Below the pieces are notes generated by a model that made no database searches, was not told the DNA's origin, and saw only the letters and a program-made list of their open reading frames with translations. Shown piece after piece: positions 16,564 to 25,371 of a DNA stretch of 64,000 bases. Positions within the stretch are counted from its first letter, which is position 1, and the number at the start of each line of letters is the position of its first letter. The position numbers and the translations under genes are program-made. Source of the stretch: Candidatus Hydrogenedentota bacterium (GTDB lineage: Bacteria > Hydrogenedentota > Hydrogenedentia > Hydrogenedentales > CAITNO01); assembly GCA_903893795.1 (NCBI GenBank), contig CAITNO010000106.1:186001-250000 (forward strand). Reading direction: 5' to 3'.

Positions 16564-18576
16564 TCAAACGATCTTGTCGCCCTCGTAATCGGAGGGCACA
16601 TCGGCACCCATGAGGCGAAGCGCCGTCACGCCCAAGTCCTGGATGTGGGGCCTGTCCTTGGCGAGCTTGCGGTTGGTGAAGAGCATGCCCGGGCATAGCG
16701 TGTATTCGGTGGCGGCGTGCTCGCCGCTCCATTTGTCGTCGTTGGGCGAGAACAGTTTGTCCTTCACACCGCCAATCGCGCAGTTCTTGTCGCTCTGGTA
16801 GGCCCTGCTATAGCCGAGACTCATATCGGGCGCTTCCGCCATCGCCTCGCCCTTGTACACCCCGCGCAGGTGCAGGTCTGCGAATACGGTCTGTCCGGTC
16901 GCGGGGTCCTTGACCTGGAGCAGTTTGTCCCGAAGTTCGGCGGCCGTCTTCTGCGCTTCGGCGGGGTCAACACAGCCGAAGGTCTCGCGGCCGCGCAGGT
17001 TGAGGTAGAGCGAACTGATGCCCACGGAATAGGCTTTGGTCTTCGCCCAGTCAATGCCCTGCAAGAAACCGCCCGCCGCCCTGCCCGGGTCGGACAGGGC
17101 CAGGTAGCCGTTCTCCCGCAGCCAGGCATTCAAATCGAAGCCCGTCCGCCAAGTGCCAAAGCCGTGGTCGGACAGGACAAACAGCGTGTCGCCCTCTTTG
17201 AGCCGTTCCATCACCTTGCCCGTGATCGCGTCCGCCTTTTTGTAGGTCATTTCCAGCGCCTTGGCAAAACGTTCCGGCGCGCTGCCGTCGTAGAGCGGAT
17301 GCTTGGGATCGCGGAAACGCCAGAACATGTGGCCGACACGGTCCGTGGCGGTCCATGCGGCGATAAACAGGTCCGAGGCACTTCTGTCCAACTCGTCCAG
17401 CGCCAGTTTCTCATGCCAGGCCATCGTCTGTTCCACGTCCTTGAGAAAGGCGTCCTCGTCCAAATCGCCCTGCCGCAGCGCATGGGTGTCAAAGGCCCAG
17501 CCCACGGTCTTAAACAGGCCAAAGCGTTCCGCCACCACCTCGCTGAATTCATCCGGCGTGGAGAAAGACACATAGGGCGCTTTGGGGTGAAACTGCGCGC
17601 AGGCCATGTAAACCCGGACGCAACCCTCGCTGATTTCAAAGGGGTAGAAGCGCGTAATGCCTTCCACGGCATACTTGCCCGTGACCTGGAAATGCAGTTC
17701 CATCCAGTCGGACCACTGGCCGGGAACGAGTTCAACGGTTTTCCCGCCCGATTCGGCCTTTCCGCGGCCGCCTTTGCGGTCTACTTGAAAGCGGATGTCC
17801 GCCTTGGCGTAGGCTTTCGGATCGCCGAAGGGGAACTGGGTGTTGCGTGGTCCCGGTGCCGAAAACAGGGACGTTCCTTCCCCGTCGAAAATCAGCTTTG
17901 CGCGCTGGCCGCCGCCGATATCCGCCTTCAGTTTGGCATCGTCAACGTTGTCGGACAGCGAGAAATAGGTGCTGGAGGTGCCGCGCAGGTCGGGCACACC
18001 CAGTCCGCAGATCATGAACCCGTTCTTGAGCGAATCGGCCGGGAAGACAAAGGGTACGTTGACGATTTTGCACTTGCGTCCCTGCGCATCCGCCACGGAC
18101 CAGAAGGGGGTGCCTTTGCGGTAGTTAATCCCCCGTGCCGGGTCGGTGACGCTGCCGTCGGGACCGAACTTGGGGGGCTCCAGTTTGCCCGTGCCCACAT
18201 AGGGCGCCGGGCCGAATTTGCCCCGCGGGTCACGGCGGATAAAGTCAAAAATATTGTGCCCACCCGGATTCTTGCAGGTGCCGAAGGAATTCCACGCCAC
18301 CGGCGACTGCGGCGGAATGGTGGAGGCAAGATCATAAAACCCGCCCTGGTCGCGCAGCCTGGCCAAGTTTGGCAGTTCGCCCCGGCCCAGCATTTCCTCG
18401 ATCACGCGGGGCTCCACACCGTCAAAACCCAGCATGATGACCCGTCCGGAATTCTGCGCCCCGGCACGCCCAATGCTAAACACACTCCCCGCGGCCAGAC
18501 CCATCCCCGCCCTTCTAAGAAACTGTCTGCGGTTCATGGGGTTCAGGGGGTCACCATAAGTCTTCATTACAGCCAT
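16564..18576 (-). CDS. Tat-exported alkaline phosphatase-family (type I phosphodiesterase-like) protein
   Basis: 670 residues. The N-terminus NRRQFLRRAGMGLAAG is a twin-arginine signal, so the protein is exported folded. Alkaline phosphatase superfamily signs: MLGFDGVEP near the N-terminus (first metal-binding Asp), TDRVGHMFW (Asp and His ligands) and LSDHGFGTW (Asp-His pair). This matches the nucleotide pyrophosphatase/phosphodiesterase branch rather than classical PhoA or sulfatases. Substrate unknown. The start at 18576 is preceded by AAAGGTG five bases upstream; the ATG at 18537 lies closer to the Tat motif but lacks a ribosome site. Confidence 0.85.
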   Translation of the reverse strand: MAVMKTYGDPLNPMNRRQFLRRAGMGLAAGSVFSIGRAGAQNSGRVIMLGFDGVEPRVIEEMLGRGELPNLARLRDQGGFYDLASTIPPQSPVAWNSFGTCKNPGGHNIFDFIRRDPRGKFGPAPYVGTGKLEPPKFGPDGSVTDPARGINYRKGTPFWSVADAQGRKCKIVNVPFVFPADSLKNGFMICGLGVPDLRGTSSTYFSLSDNVDDAKLKADIGGGQRAKLIFDGEGTSLFSAPGPRNTQFPFGDPKAYAKADIRFQVDRKGGRGKAESGGKTVELVPGQWSDWMELHFQVTGKYAVEGITRFYPFEISEGCVRVYMACAQFHPKAPYVSFSTPDEFSEVVAERFGLFKTVGWAFDTHALRQGDLDEDAFLKDVEQTMAWHEKLALDELDRSASDLFIAAWTATDRVGHMFWRFRDPKHPLYDGSAPERFAKALEMTYKKADAITGKVMERLKEGDTLFVLSDHGFGTWRTGFDLNAWLRENGYLALSDPGRAAGGFLQGIDWAKTKAYSVGISSLYLNLRGRETFGCVDPAEAQKTAAELRDKLLQVKDPATGQTVFADLHLRGVYKGEAMAEAPDMSLGYSRAYQSDKNCAIGGVKDKLFSPNDDKWSGEHAATEYTLCPGMLFTNRKLAKDRPHIQDLGVTALRLMGADVPSDYEGDKIV

Positions 18577-18674
18577 TCTGCACCTTTATGGATTCTACCC
18601 CCTTCTCACGCCCGAAGCGCTGCGCTCACCCCATTCCGCCCCTCTTCCGCCTTCAATTCCTAATTCCTAATTAA

Positions 18675-18699
18675 GTAGTTGTGGCTCCGCCGCAACTAC
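18675..18699 (-). terminator. Hairpin overlapping the stop codon of the sigma factor gene
   Basis: Arms GTAGTTGTGGC (18675-18685) and GCCGCAACTAC (18689-18699) pair with one G-T wobble around a TCC loop. On the minus strand the sigma factor's TAG stop lies in the first arm and TTAATTAG follows the second. A weak U-tract makes it only a probable terminator. Confidence 0.45.
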
Positions 18700-19544
18700 G
18701 AATGGATGTAGTCCTGCTTGTTCTTTCCGGCAAACTCGCGCAGTCGGCGCATCACGTCCTTCTCAATCTGCCGGATGCGCTCCCGGGTCAATTCAAAGCG
18801 ACGTCCCGTTTCTTCCAGCGTATGCGCCGTGCCGTCATCCAGTCCGTAACGATATCGCACGATGTCCGCATCGCGGCGGCTGAGCTGGCCCAGCAGTTCA
18901 TCCATCTGCTGGTCGCGCTCGATCTGCTCCAGCGCGCCGTCCTTGCGGTGCGGCTCATAACCCTCGGGGATGCTGCGGCCCGTGCCCGTGTCGATGGGCG
19001 AGGTGCTTTCCATGGGGGAAATGGTGTCGGCAAAGGTCTCCAGCTTTCGCACCTCGGCCAGCTTTACGCCCATGGCCGCGGCAATGTCTTCCCCGCTGGG
19101 CTGGTGGCCGGTCTTGATGTACAGTTCCTCAACCACCTTCTTGTACTTGGCCAGGTTGTCTGTGATGTATACAGGAATGCGGACAGTGCGTCCGTGGTTG
19201 GACAGCGAGCGTGTGACGGCCTGCCGTATCCACCACGTGGCGTAGGTGGAGAATTTGCAGCCCCGCTCGGGGTCAAAGCGGTCCACGGCCCGCATCAGTC
19301 CGAGGTTGCCCTCTTCGATCAGGTCGAGCAAAGGCAGCCCGTAGTACAGGTATTTTTTCGCAATGCTGACAACGAGCCGGAGGTTGGAACAGATCAGCTT
19401 CTTCCGGGCTTCCTGTTCGACCTCGCCGCCTTTCTTGAGTGCCCGTGCAAGCCGCAACTCGTCAGAACCCGTCAAGAGCGGAATCCTTGAGATTTCCGCC
19501 AGATAGGTGCTGAGTCCGTTTTCCTTCACATCCATCATCGTCAC
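18696..19544 (-). CDS. RNA polymerase sigma factor, RpoD/RpoS family
   Basis: 282 residues, lacking region 1.1 and the large non-conserved region of housekeeping RpoD, so closer in build to group 2 (RpoS-like) sigma factors. Region 1.2 ([16 protein letters not shown]), region 2 ([47 protein letters not shown]), region 3 ([15 protein letters not shown]) and region 4.2 helix-turn-helix ([12 protein letters not shown]) are all present. In some phyla the principal sigma is also this compact, so its rank cannot be settled here. The start is near MMDVKENGL. It ends inside a hairpin. Confidence 0.9.
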   Translation of the reverse strand: MTMMDVKENGLSTYLAEISRIPLLTGSDELRLARALKKGGEVEQEARKKLICSNLRLVVSIAKKYLYYGLPLLDLIEEGNLGLMRAVDRFDPERGCKFSTYATWWIRQAVTRSLSNHGRTVRIPVYITDNLAKYKKVVEELYIKTGHQPSGEDIAAAMGVKLAEVRKLETFADTISPMESTSPIDTGTGRSIPEGYEPHRKDGALEQIERDQQMDELLGQLSRRDADIVRYRYGLDDGTAHTLEETGRRFELTRERIRQIEKDVMRRLREFAGKNKQDYIHS

Positions 19545-19730
19545 AACCCCATTCAGTCCAAGTCAATCCATATCTCATTCATGGTAACGTATTGCCAATA
19601 AGGTATATTTCTACAGTCAGGTCTTGTCATTGTTTCAAATTAGACTGCGTAATGCAATTTGCCCTCCAACCTTGGGGGGCGACTCTTTTTGGAATAAGCA
19701 CCGGCACTGCCGGACTGCAAGGAAGGGAGA

Positions 19731-20459
19731 TTAGGGCTTTCCGGGCCAGCCTTCTGCGCCGAGCAGGGGTACAAAGCGGCAGGCCATGCCGCGTTCTTCC
19801 CGGAATTGGCCGCCATCACGGGTGATCCGCACCAGGCGCTGTTCTTCCCGGTCCCCCACGGGCGCCAGCAAGCGTCCCCTCTCGGAAAGCTGGTCCAGCA
19901 AGCTCTGCGGCACGCGCGGGGCGCCCGCCGTGACCAGTATGCGGTCATAGGGGGCGCCTTCGGGCCAACCCGTCGACCCGTCGCCCACCACACAGTGGAT
20001 ATTGTCGAACCCCATGCTTTCCAGCAGCGTTTGCGCCGTGGAGGAAAGGGCCGCATGGCGTTCCACGGTGACGACCTCCCGTGCCAACCGCGCCAGCACG
20101 GCACACTGGTAGCCCGAACCGGTGCCGATTTCGAGCACCCGGTCCCCGGGCTCGACACCCAGCCATTCGGTCATTACCGCCACCATGTAGGGCTGGGAGA
20201 TGGTTTGTCCGCAACCAATGGGCACCGGACGGTCTTGGTAGGCATCGGGCATGCCTTCATCGGGAATAAAACGGTGCCGCGGCGTGGACAGCAGGACTTC
20301 GAGCACCCTCAGGTCGCGCACGCCCCGGAATTCAATTTGGTCTTCCACCATGCGGCGCCGTTCAGAGGCCCGCCGGTCGGCTGTGTTGCCCGACTCGTTT
20401 TCCATCATGAGAATATTATGCCATTGCCCTTGGAAGGTGGGCCGTTTCGGCACGCCCAT
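19731..20459 (-). CDS. pcm: Protein-L-isoaspartate O-methyltransferase
   Basis: 242 residues. It methylates isoaspartyl residues in damaged proteins using S-adenosylmethionine. Typical signs: MVEDQIEFRGVRDLRVLEV and the following RHRFIPDE near the N-terminus, the substrate strand GCGQTISQPYMVA, and SAM motif I LEIGTGSGYQCAVLA. The start at 20459 has AAGG five bases upstream; MMENESG at 20408 is a possible shorter start and closer to family N-termini. Divergent from rpsA. Confidence 0.92.
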   Translation of the reverse strand: MGVPKRPTFQGQWHNILMMENESGNTADRRASERRRMVEDQIEFRGVRDLRVLEVLLSTPRHRFIPDEGMPDAYQDRPVPIGCGQTISQPYMVAVMTEWLGVEPGDRVLEIGTGSGYQCAVLARLAREVVTVERHAALSSTAQTLLESMGFDNIHCVVGDGSTGWPEGAPYDRILVTAGAPRVPQSLLDQLSERGRLLAPVGDREEQRLVRITRDGGQFREERGMACRFVPLLGAEGWPGKP

Positions 20460-20466
20460 TTTGACC

Positions 20467-20496
20467 TTGATTAATGCGCTAAGTGATTGCTACAAT
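20467..20496 (+). promoter_or_regulatory. Sigma-70 type promoter of rpsA
   Basis: TTGATT at 20467-20472 and TACAAT at 20491-20496, 18-bp spacer, about 55 bp upstream of the rpsA start codon, in the gap between divergent pcm and rpsA. Confidence 0.65.
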
Positions 20497-20551
20497 AACA
20501 TAAGTGCCGCTTTCCGCGGCGCATTTCTTTCTCACCAAGGAGCTGTTGGCA

Positions 20552-22591
20552 ATGAGTAAACAACAAGTGTTTTTCAAACAGGGCGCCGTCGGCGTCCAAT
20601 CGGATCTTGAGGACGAACTGGAGCAGCAACTCGCCATGGCGAGTATGGAATCGCTGCTCGGCGAGGCCCCCACAAACTTCAAGGAAGGCGAGGTCGTCCG
20701 CGGCCGCGTCGTCGAGATTGGCGAGGACCGCGTCCTCGTTGATATCGGCTATAAGAGCGAAGGCGTCGTGGCCACGGGCGAATTCCCGCAGCCGGACCAG
20801 CTCAAGATTGGCGACGAGTACGATTTCTACATCGACGAGCCCGAGAACGAGCTGGGCATGCCGATCCTGTCCAAGACCAAGGCGGATCGCATCAAGAACT
20901 GGGAGCATATCCAGCAGATCTACGACAACGACGGCGAGATTGAGGGCGTGATCACCCGCCGCGTCAAGGGCGGCCTCAAGGTCGACATCGGCATCGATGC
21001 GTTCATGCCGGCCAGCCAGCTCACCTTCCGCCCGACGGGCGATTTGGAAAAGTTCATCGGCCAGAAGATGGAGTTCAAAATCATCAAGCTGACGCGCCGC
21101 CGCCGCAATGTGGTGGTCAGCCGCCGCAAGCTGCTCGAAGAGCAGCGGGCGGAAGAGAAGAAGCGCCTGCTGGAGACCATCGTCGAGGGCGCGATCATCA
21201 AGGGCGAAGTCAAGAACATCACCGATTTCGGCGCGTTTGTGGACGTTGGCGGCATCGACGGTCTGCTCCATGTCACCGACATGAGCTGGGGCCGTGTGAA
21301 GCACCCGTCGCAGGTTGTGCATGTGGGCCAGGCCATCGAGGTCAAGGTCCTCAGCTTCGACCCGAAGTCCGAGCGCATCAGCCTCGGCCTGAAGCAGAAG
21401 TCCGACAATCCGTGGTTCACCGCGGAAGACCGCTATCCGGTCGGTTCGGTGGTGCGCGGCCGCGTGGTCAGCATGACCGACTACGGCGCATTTGTGCAGA
21501 TCGAGGAAGGCATCGAGGGCATGGTCCATGTCAGCGAGATGAGTTGGACGCGCCGCGTCCGCCATCCCAACGAGCTGCTTGCGCTTGACCAGGAAGTGGA
21601 CGTGATGGTGCTGAGCGTGGACGGCAAGGACGAGAAGATCGCCCTCGGCATCAAGCAGACCCAGCCGAACCCGTGGAAGCAGCTTTCCGAGCGTTACCCG
21701 CTTGGTTCGGTTGTCACGGGCACCGTGCGCAACCTTACCGAATACGGCGCGTTTGTGCAGATCGAAGAGGGCATCGACGCCCTGCTGCACGTCAGCGACC
21801 TGTCGTGGACCAAGAAGGTCACGAACCCGGCCGAAGTGCTGGAAAAGGGCCAGGAAGTCGAAGTGCGCGTGCTGAACATCGACCCCGACAACGAGAAGAT
21901 CAGTGTCGGGCTCAAGCAGCTTCAGGACGACCCGTGGCTCGAAGTGATCAAGGACCTCCCGGTCGGCGCGCATGTCGAGGTTGAAATCGCCAAGCTGGTG
22001 AGCTTCGGCGCCTTTGCCCGCCTGGGCAACGGCATCGAGGGCCTTATCCACGTGAGCGAGCTGGCCTCCGACCGTGTGCAGAAGCCTGAAGACGTGCTGA
22101 AGATTGGTGATAAGGTCATGGCCAAGGTCATCAACATCAGCCCGGTCGACCGCAAAATCGGTCTGAGCATCCGTGAATACGAGCGCGACCTGGAACAGGC
22201 CGCCATGGCAGAGCATGGCCAGAGCACCGGCCGTCCGGTCGATGTGGGCGCCGCGATGCGCGGTTCCGTCCCGTCGAGCATGATCCAGGCCGGCCGTTCA
22301 CTTGAGGACGTTGCGCACGAGCTCATGGTTGCCGTGAGCCGTGTCGAGTCCGCCCAGCGCGCCGACAAGGCCGCCGCGAAGGCTGCTGCTGAAGAGCAGG
22401 CGGCTGCGGAAAAGGTGGCCGAAGCGGCCGCTGAAGTCGCCGAGGCGCCTGCTGAGGTTGCCGAAGTCCCCGCCGAGGTCGTGGAAGCGCCCGTCGAGGT
22501 TGCGGAAGCGCCCGTTGAGGCCGTTGAAGCGCCGGTAGAAGCCGAGGTAGCCCCCGAAGAGGCGGCGCCCGAGGCGGAAACGGAGAAGTAG
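20552..22591 (+). CDS. rpsA: 30S ribosomal protein S1 with Ala/Glu/Pro/Val repeat tail
   Basis: 679 residues. Six S1 RNA-binding domains can be counted: VVRGRVVEIGEDRVLVDIG, GVITRRVKGGLKVDIG, IIKGEVKNITDFGAFVDVG, VVRGRVVSMTDYGAFVQIE, VVTGTVRNLTEYGAFVQIE and VEVEIAKLVSFGAFARLG. S1 binds mRNA and helps start translation. The last about 80 residues are an acidic, low-complexity tail with repeated A-P-V-E-V-A-E type units, not part of standard S1. The start at 20552 (MSKQQVF) has AAGGAG nine bases upstream; the upstream open frame is not used. Confidence 0.93.
   Translation: MSKQQVFFKQGAVGVQSDLEDELEQQLAMASMESLLGEAPTNFKEGEVVRGRVVEIGEDRVLVDIGYKSEGVVATGEFPQPDQLKIGDEYDFYIDEPENELGMPILSKTKADRIKNWEHIQQIYDNDGEIEGVITRRVKGGLKVDIGIDAFMPASQLTFRPTGDLEKFIGQKMEFKIIKLTRRRRNVVVSRRKLLEEQRAEEKKRLLETIVEGAIIKGEVKNITDFGAFVDVGGIDGLLHVTDMSWGRVKHPSQVVHVGQAIEVKVLSFDPKSERISLGLKQKSDNPWFTAEDRYPVGSVVRGRVVSMTDYGAFVQIEEGIEGMVHVSEMSWTRRVRHPNELLALDQEVDVMVLSVDGKDEKIALGIKQTQPNPWKQLSERYPLGSVVTGTVRNLTEYGAFVQIEEGIDALLHVSDLSWTKKVTNPAEVLEKGQEVEVRVLNIDPDNEKISVGLKQLQDDPWLEVIKDLPVGAHVEVEIAKLVSFGAFARLGNGIEGLIHVSELASDRVQKPEDVLKIGDKVMAKVINISPVDRKIGLSIREYERDLEQAAMAEHGQSTGRPVDVGAAMRGSVPSSMIQAGRSLEDVAHELMVAVSRVESAQRADKAAAKAAAEEQAAAEKVAEAAAEVAEAPAEVAEVPAEVVEAPVEVAEAPVEAVEAPVEAEVAPEEAAPEAETEK
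22426..22556 (+). repeat. In-frame tandem repeats encoding the acidic tail of S1
   Basis: Imperfect repeats of about 21-24 bases of the type GCGCCC-GT(C/T)GAGGT(T/C)GC(G/C)GAA, encoding A-P-V/A-E-V-A/V-E units, immediately before the rpsA stop codon. Confidence 0.7.
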
Positions 22592-22611
22592 TTCAACCCG
22601 TTGCATTCCCG

Positions 22612-22648
22612 CGCGAGCGCCGTTCCCGAAATGGCGCTCGCGTTTTTT
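22612..22648 (+). terminator. Rho-independent terminator of rpsA
   Basis: Perfect 10-bp stem CGCGAGCGCC (22612-22621) / GGCGCTCGCG (22633-22642) directly followed by TTTTTT. Confidence 0.95.
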
Positions 22649-22712
22649 ACATGATGGACACGGCCCGCGAACGCGCCCTTGGCGGGGCGGGCGGTATCGA
22701 GGAGACTGCAGT

Positions 22713-24533
22713 ATGACTTCGGCAAAAAAACCGCATCACAAGATGGCCGGCCAGACCATGTCCGGGGCGGACATGGTTTTGCAGGTGCTGGTGGATGAGG
22801 GCGTGGACACCGTCTTTGGCTACAGCGGCGGTGCGATTCTGCCCACCTACGACGCCGTGTTCCGCTGGAACGACAACAACCCCGAAAACCAGGTGAAACT
22901 CGTCGTGCCGGCCAACGAGCAGGGCGCTGGATTCATGGCCGCGGGCTATTCGCGGGCCAGCGGCAGGGTGGGCGTGTGCCTCGTGACCTCCGGTCCGGCG
23001 GCCACCAACTGCGTCACGCCCGTCCGCGACTGCATGGCCGACTCCATTCCCCTGGTGATGGTCTGCGGCCAGGTGGCCCGCGCCGCCATCGGCACCGACG
23101 CCTTTCAGGAGGCGCCCGTCTTCAACATCATGAGCGCCTGCGCCAAGCACGTCTTTCTCGTCAAGAATGAGGAGGAGCTTGAGGAGACCGTCCGCACCGC
23201 CTTCTACATCGCCCGCAGCGGACGGCCCGGCCCGGTCGTCATCGACTTTCCCAAGGACGTGCAGAACTGGCATGGTGTGTTCAAGGGCGAGGGGCTGCTG
23301 CCCCTGCCCGGCTACCAGCAGCGGATCGAGGCGCTGACAGGCGCCTCCATGCCCCGCGAAAAGGCCCGCGACTTCTTCCGGATGCTCAAGAAATCCAAGC
23401 GCCCCCTGCTTTACGTCGGGGGCGGCGTGATTCTTGGCGAAGCTTCCGGGACCCTGCGGACCTTCATGAAGCGCTACCAGATTCCGGCCGTAACCACCCT
23501 GACGGGCATCGGCGCCGTGGACACCACGGACGATCTGTCCATGCACATGCTTGGCATGCACGGCACGGCCTACGCCAACTACGCCGTCGAGGACTGCGAC
23601 TTCCTGATCTGCGCCGGCGCGCGTTTTGACGACCGCGTGGCCGGGCTGCCCCACCGTTTTGCCGAACAGGCGACCATCGCCCAGATCGACATTGACGCGG
23701 CCGAGATAGGCAAGGTCAAGCGGGTCGACTGGAGCCATATCGCAGACGTCGGCGCGGCATTGCGCGACCTCATGGAATACGGCAGCGAGCTGCACACCGA
23801 CCACCCCCGCTGGCTCAAGCACCTTGCGGACCTCAAAAAGAAGCATCCCCAGAACTTCAACCGAGACAGCGAGATCATCCAGCCGCAGGCCGCCCTGGCC
23901 ATGCTTAACGAAATCACCAAGGGCGAGGCGATCATCACCTCCGGGGTCGGCCAGCACCAGATGTTCTGCGCCCAGTACCTGGACTTCAAGGCGCCCCGCA
24001 CCTGGATTACCTCCGCCAGCATGGGCACCATGGGCTTTGGCCTGCCCGCCGCCATCGGCGCGCAGTACGCCCACCCTGACAAGCTAGTGATCGACGTGGA
24101 CGGCGACGGCAGCATCCGCATGAATATCGGCGAAATGGAAACCTGCACCACCTATGAACTGCCGGTGAAGATTCTGCTGCTCAACAACCTCGGCGACGGC
24201 ATGGTCGTGCAGTGGCAGACGCTGTATTTCAACGGACGTTTCTCCGGCACGGACAAGTCGCTCCACCGCAAAGATTTCGTCAAGGCCGCCGAGGCCGACG
24301 GGTTTGAGTTCGCCCGGCGCGTGTCGAAGTACGAGGACCTGCGCAAGGCGCTGGAGGAGTTCATCAGTTTCCCCGGCCCGGCCTTCCTCGAAGTCATGAC
24401 CGACAAGGAGGCTTTCGTGTATCCCATGGTCGGTCCCGGCCAGCCCTACAAGGACATGCTCACCGGCCCATACATCGCCTCCCGCGAGCACGGTCCCAGC
24501 GAAGCGGTGCTTGATACCTCAGACTGCTTCTAA
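22713..24533 (+). CDS. ilvB: Acetolactate synthase large subunit-like ThDP enzyme
   Basis: 606 residues. Follows acetohydroxyacid synthase: GVDTVFGYSGGAILPTYDA at the ThDP cofactor N-terminal domain, NEQGAGFMAAGYSRASG with the catalytic Glu, GQVARAAIGTDAFQE, GSVG-type GVGQHQMF, and the ThDP-binding GDGSIRMN...LNN segment with GMVVQWQ. It would condense pyruvate to acetolactate for branched-chain amino acid synthesis. Odd points: Asn instead of the usual His before the catalytic Glu (usually RHEQGA), Ala in SGPAATN instead of SGPGATN, and no regulatory subunit ilvN next to it. Start has GGAG eight bases upstream. Confidence 0.85.
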   Translation: MTSAKKPHHKMAGQTMSGADMVLQVLVDEGVDTVFGYSGGAILPTYDAVFRWNDNNPENQVKLVVPANEQGAGFMAAGYSRASGRVGVCLVTSGPAATNCVTPVRDCMADSIPLVMVCGQVARAAIGTDAFQEAPVFNIMSACAKHVFLVKNEEELEETVRTAFYIARSGRPGPVVIDFPKDVQNWHGVFKGEGLLPLPGYQQRIEALTGASMPREKARDFFRMLKKSKRPLLYVGGGVILGEASGTLRTFMKRYQIPAVTTLTGIGAVDTTDDLSMHMLGMHGTAYANYAVEDCDFLICAGARFDDRVAGLPHRFAEQATIAQIDIDAAEIGKVKRVDWSHIADVGAALRDLMEYGSELHTDHPRWLKHLADLKKKHPQNFNRDSEIIQPQAALAMLNEITKGEAIITSGVGQHQMFCAQYLDFKAPRTWITSASMGTMGFGLPAAIGAQYAHPDKLVIDVDGDGSIRMNIGEMETCTTYELPVKILLLNNLGDGMVVQWQTLYFNGRFSGTDKSLHRKDFVKAAEADGFEFARRVSKYEDLRKALEEFISFPGPAFLEVMTDKEAFVYPMVGPGQPYKDMLTGPYIASREHGPSEAVLDTSDCF

Positions 24534-24561
24534 ACGGCAAGTGCTATCTACTCGTAACCGT

Positions 24562-24583
24562 GCCGCCTGTAATCACAGGCGGC
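24562..24583 (+). terminator. Hairpin after ilvB
   Basis: Perfect 9-bp stem GCCGCCTGT / ACAGGCGGC with an AATC loop, 29 bp after the ilvB stop codon; the following tract ATCGTTCATTT is only moderately U-rich. Confidence 0.65.
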
Positions 24584-24616
24584 ATCGTTCATTTGGCGAG
24601 CGCCCTTTTTGAGAGT

Positions 24617-24642
24617 GCGGCGGCCATGCCGCCGCTTTTCTT
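24617..24642 (+). terminator. Second terminator-like hairpin, copy 1 of a dispersed repeat
   Basis: GCGGCGG-CCATG-CCGCCGC followed by TTTTCTT. The 21 bases at 24622-24642 recur exactly at 55013-55033, where no plus-strand gene precedes them. Confidence 0.6.
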
Positions 24643-24786
24643 CACCGGGGTCATGCCACGACGGCGTAAGCCTGTCTTCTGCTACTGTGCCGTCTGGTGC
24701 TATACTGGCTCTCGACAGGCAGTCACCGGTAGGTGATACACTCTGCCGCAGACGAAAATGCGCCTTCCAGGCATGGGGAGCGGTCT

Positions 24787-25308
24787 ATGAAAGTGGAGTT
24801 CGACGCCACACTTGATGACTTTGTGGATGTAAACATGCGCATTCGGAAACGTTCGCATGTACTGCGGAGTTTCAACTGGAAGGTGACTATGGTTGTCGCC
24901 CTGACCCTTGGATTCATGGAGTTCATGAGAGGCGACGGTCCTCTCTGGTGGAATGCACTCGCTGGCTGCCGTGGCGCAGTAATCGCCGGGGGAGTGTTCT
25001 TCGCCTTGCTGACCGTTCTACAGCCGATCGACAAATGGAGAATTCGCAGATTTTATCGTGAACAATTTGCAACCGACGGCCCCATCCAGGTCGAGGTCGA
25101 GATATCGGAATCCGGGGTTTCTGTAAGACAGCATGGTGCCCAAATCACGTACGAATGGAAATCTATTAAGTCTGTCGATGATCGCGTTGACTCGATCGAA
25201 CTCTGGAAACCGGGCGGACCAGTGGTTGTTCGGAACAGGGCTTTCGACTCTGCCGAGATGCGGTACGAGTTTATCGGCCTTTGCAGGTCATTCACCAAGA
25301 CGTCCTGA
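24787..25308 (+). CDS. YcxB-like membrane protein
   Basis: 173 residues. N-terminal cytoplasmic strand region, two hydrophobic segments (VTMVVALTLGFMEFM and GAVIAGGVFFALLTVL), then a C-terminal domain with ESGVSVRQHG, TYEWKSIKSV and VVRNRAFDS, the pattern of the YcxB-like C-terminal domain (W-x-x-I, then a turn to a raF motif). Function of the family is not known. The start at 24787 has GGGGAG six bases upstream; an in-frame ATG-type start at 24733 is less likely. Confidence 0.65.
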   Translation: MKVEFDATLDDFVDVNMRIRKRSHVLRSFNWKVTMVVALTLGFMEFMRGDGPLWWNALAGCRGAVIAGGVFFALLTVLQPIDKWRIRRFYREQFATDGPIQVEVEISESGVSVRQHGAQITYEWKSIKSVDDRVDSIELWKPGGPVVVRNRAFDSAEMRYEFIGLCRSFTKTS

Positions 25309-25371
25309 GAAAGGCCAATCTTAGTGTTGAAATGCAGCGCTCAAAACTGTCTTGCTCCTATTCTTCCGCCT

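Noticed and set aside
20471-22216. 581-codon open frame on the minus strand across rpsA
   Set aside because: Shadow of rpsA caused by high GC codon bias; no family features and it covers the rpsA promoter.
24540-24720. tRNA-like folding between ilvB and the YcxB-like gene
   Set aside because: The stems are two simple hairpins; no acceptor stem, T-loop or anticodon arm could be put together.
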